From: Betaproteobacteria bacterium
GTDB taxonomy: Bacteria > Pseudomonadota > Gammaproteobacteria > Burkholderiales > Casimicrobiaceae
Reading direction: 5' to 3'
Assembly: GCA_005883655.1 (NCBI GenBank)
Contig: VBDA01000422.1
Location: forward strand, 1-8,163
Length of the DNA stretch: 8,163 nt
In this document: piece by piece, positions 6,815-8,163 of the stretch
Numbering within the stretch: the stretch's first letter is position 1
Layout of the letters: each line of letters begins with the position of its first letter
The notes under the pieces: generated by a model
Database searches by the model: none
What the model saw: only the letters and a program-made list of their open reading frames with translations
Told to the model about the DNA's origin: nothing
Translations under genes and position numbers: made by a program

Positions 6815-7680
6815 TTAGGCGGTGCGTTGTAGCGGTGTAACGTTGGACGATACGACCTCGAGTTCGGCATTCCTGCTTTGGGCTCGCACGATGCGATCCA
6901 TCATGCGCAGATCTCGCTCTGTCAGCCGCAGCGCTGCATCGGCCCAGATTTCAACTACGCGCATCAATTCATCACGTGTCACGGGCTCGACCTCACGGCG
7001 CACCATCTCGATCGCACGGCGCCCGTTCGCGGCTTTCGAATGCTTCCTGATGAAGCTGTACACGGCCTCTTCGCCGGCGTCATCTGGCGCGAGTACATCG
7101 ACGACGCCCATGTCGTACAGCTGCCGGCCGGTGTAGAACGTGAGAGGAAGCTGTAAGCGCCCATGCCAGGGAATAGGTTGAATAGGATCTCAGGAAACCC
7201 CATTCGGGCAGACTCCTCCGCCACGAGCACCGATGCTGAAAGCGCACACTCGAACCCCCCACCCAACGCGTCGCCCTCGACGAGTGCTATGGTCGTCAAT
7301 GGCAGATCGAGATTCCGCGACCAAGGATGCATGTTGTCGATGCATTTGCGCCCATATTCCACAAGTCGTTCACGATCTTTCTCCGTAATTGCATCACGAA
7401 AGAGGTTTAGGTCACCGCCGAGGTTGTAAACACCTGGTGCTTTTGAGCCAAGTACCAAGTAGTTAATCCGACGTTCTTCGCCGTTTTCCCATATGAGGCC
7501 ATTTTTCTGCTCGATGCTTCTATGGAACGCGCGCAGTTCGGCGAGCAGCTGCAAGTTGAATACAGGACGCGCCTTCGGTCGCATAAAATGCCACATGACG
7601 CCATAGTCAACGTCAAAGCGCAGCTCCAGTTGTTCAAACTGCGATTGCGGAAAAACCCGAACTTCGGCGATTGCGTTCAT
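6815..7680 (-). pseudogene. rpfF: RpfF-like DSF synthase (crotonase fold), disrupted by internal deletion and frameshift
   Basis: RpfF converts 3-hydroxyacyl-ACP to cis-2-unsaturated fatty acid (DSF) by dehydratase and thioesterase activity. The ATG at 7680-7678 has AGGGGGA eight bases upstream. Residues 1-180 read as RpfF: YGVMWHFMRPKARPVFN, NLGGDLNLF, EGDALGGGFE with E144, and GFPEILFNLFPGMGAYSFLS with E164; these correspond to the catalytic Glu141 and Glu161 of Xanthomonas RpfF. After about 7143-7136 the frame is lost: the original frame continues with unrelated sequence to a stop near 6979, while the conserved C-terminus (FYTGRQLYDMGVVDVLAP, then EIWADAALRL and MMDRIVRAQSR) continues in another frame to TAA at 6817-6815. 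Compared with remembered homologues, the helix between SFLSR and FYTG is missing, about 15 codons plus one base. The product would keep both glutamates but lose the C-terminal helices, so it is probably inactive. An assembly error is the alternative. Confidence 0.85.
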
Positions 7681-8163
7681 AACGTGATTCCCCCTAGTGG
7701 AACAACAAACGAACCAAAAAGTCGGCTAGGTACATTGTGGCAAACAATTTGACCAGTTACCAGCTGTTTTTGGGAAGAGCAGTTCCTAAGTAGCGGTTTT
7801 CAGGCCGCTTTGGGGGACCCGTGGCTAAGACATATACAAGTACGTAGATAACAAAACCAACACGGTGCGCTTCACAATCGTTCATGTGCCGTGGAATTTC
7901 ATCATACCCGGCATTCGTGGCACACCAGTAAGAAGCGATTGCCAAGGGCTATAGGCGCGGGCGTTATTCCCTTAATCGGGTCGGTTCGCACTCGGCTGGG
8001 GTTGGTGTCTAGACTAAAAGCACTGCAAGCTTCTGCTTTAGAGCTTGTTTCGAGTCTGTCAGAAGTAGAAGGTACTAACTGCACCAATGGCAATTTATCC
8101 CAGTTCCGCCGTTCCGTTCGATGAGTTGAGCATTTTCTTAAATACTTGATCTGAAATGAGTAT
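7681..8163. other. Flank upstream of rpfF with no gene that can be supported
   Basis: The first ~20 bases are the rpfF leader with its ribosome binding site. The rest must hold the rpfF promoter on the minus strand, but no convincing -35/-10 pair was seen. GC is about 50% by counting the lines from 7801. Short open frames occur on both strands but start at TTG or GTG without Shine-Dalgarno sites and resemble no family I know. One minus-strand frame is open from the right edge to a stop at 7902 (about 87 codons, with a cysteine pair in VCHECR near its end); it could be the 3' end of a gene entering from the right, at low confidence. No rpfB-like acyl-CoA ligase, which neighbours rpfF in Xanthomonas, is visible. 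Confidence 0.4.

Noticed and set aside
3677..7661. 15-bp direct repeat GCGGAAAAACCCGAA at 3677-3691 (hydrolase) and 7647-7661 (rpfF)
   Set aside because: It lies in coding sequence in different reading frames (GFF versus RVF region) and has no internal structure; unlikely but possible by chance, with no functional clue.
6815..7680. Programmed ribosomal frameshifting in rpfF
   Set aside because: About 15 conserved residues are missing at the junction and no slippery heptamer is evident there; frameshifting alone would not restore a normal protein.
3587..7733. 11-bp direct repeat CGGCTAGGTAC at 3587-3597 and 7723-7733, bracketing hydrolase-rpfC-rpfF
   Set aside because: Several 11-base matches are expected by chance in 8 kb, and no inverted ends, integrase or transposase accompany it.
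7792..7812. Hairpin AGCGG/CCGCT followed by TTT as a terminator
   Set aside because: Only five base pairs with an eight-base loop and a very short T-run, and no assigned gene ends there.
7757..8124. Short frames on both strands right of rpfF as genes
   Set aside because: TTG/GTG starts, no ribosome binding sites, mutual overlap and no recognisable family.
2161..8163. Attachment-site duplication of the tRNA-Pro 3' end
   Set aside because: No second copy of the T-arm/acceptor sequence was found on either strand by eye.

Overview
The window looks like a chromosomal segment from a GC-rich gammaproteobacterium, probably near the Xanthomonadales/Lysobacterales or Nevskiales. The evidence is the block pheT (3' part) - ihfA - merR-like regulator - tRNA-Pro(GGG), which is a typical gammaproteobacterial order, followed by a diffusible-signal-factor (DSF, cis-2-unsaturated fatty acid) quorum-sensing cluster of the Xanthomonas rpf type. 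The genus cannot be fixed from the sequence alone.

Layout. 1-1389: C-terminal ~60% of phenylalanyl-tRNA synthetase beta chain. 1444-1749: IHF alpha. 1730-2134: small MerR-family regulator overlapping ihfA. 2161-2237: tRNA-Pro(GGG) with encoded CCA and a perfect TATAAT box just upstream. 2356-3528 (+): RpfG-like response regulator with a REC domain and an HD-GYP c-di-GMP phosphodiesterase domain. 3617-4552 (-): alpha/beta hydrolase with a GHSIGG nucleophile elbow. 4594-6813 (+): RpfC-like hybrid histidine kinase (membrane sensor - HisKA - HATPase - REC - HPt). 6815-7680 (-): RpfF-like DSF synthase (crotonase fold), broken by an internal deletion and frameshift. 7681-8163: no gene that can be supported.

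How the genes work together, from the known Xanthomonas system: RpfF makes DSF, RpfC senses it through its membrane domain and passes phosphate His-Asp-His to RpfG, and RpfG then degrades c-di-GMP. Every phosphorelay and HD-GYP residue that can be checked by eye is intact in RpfC and RpfG. The synthase reads correctly through both catalytic glutamates and then loses about 15 codons plus one base, after which the conserved C-terminus continues in another frame. As read, the locus is a DSF receiver whose own sender is disabled, unless the deletion is an assembly artefact.

The arrangement also differs from the classical rpfG-rpfH-rpfC order. The slot between rpfG and rpfC holds an oppositely oriented hydrolase, so rpfG and rpfC cannot share a simple transcript. 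Hand counts on sampled 60-base lines give about 60-65% GC for pheT and rpfG, but closer to 50% for much of rpfC, the 5' half of rpfF and the right flank.
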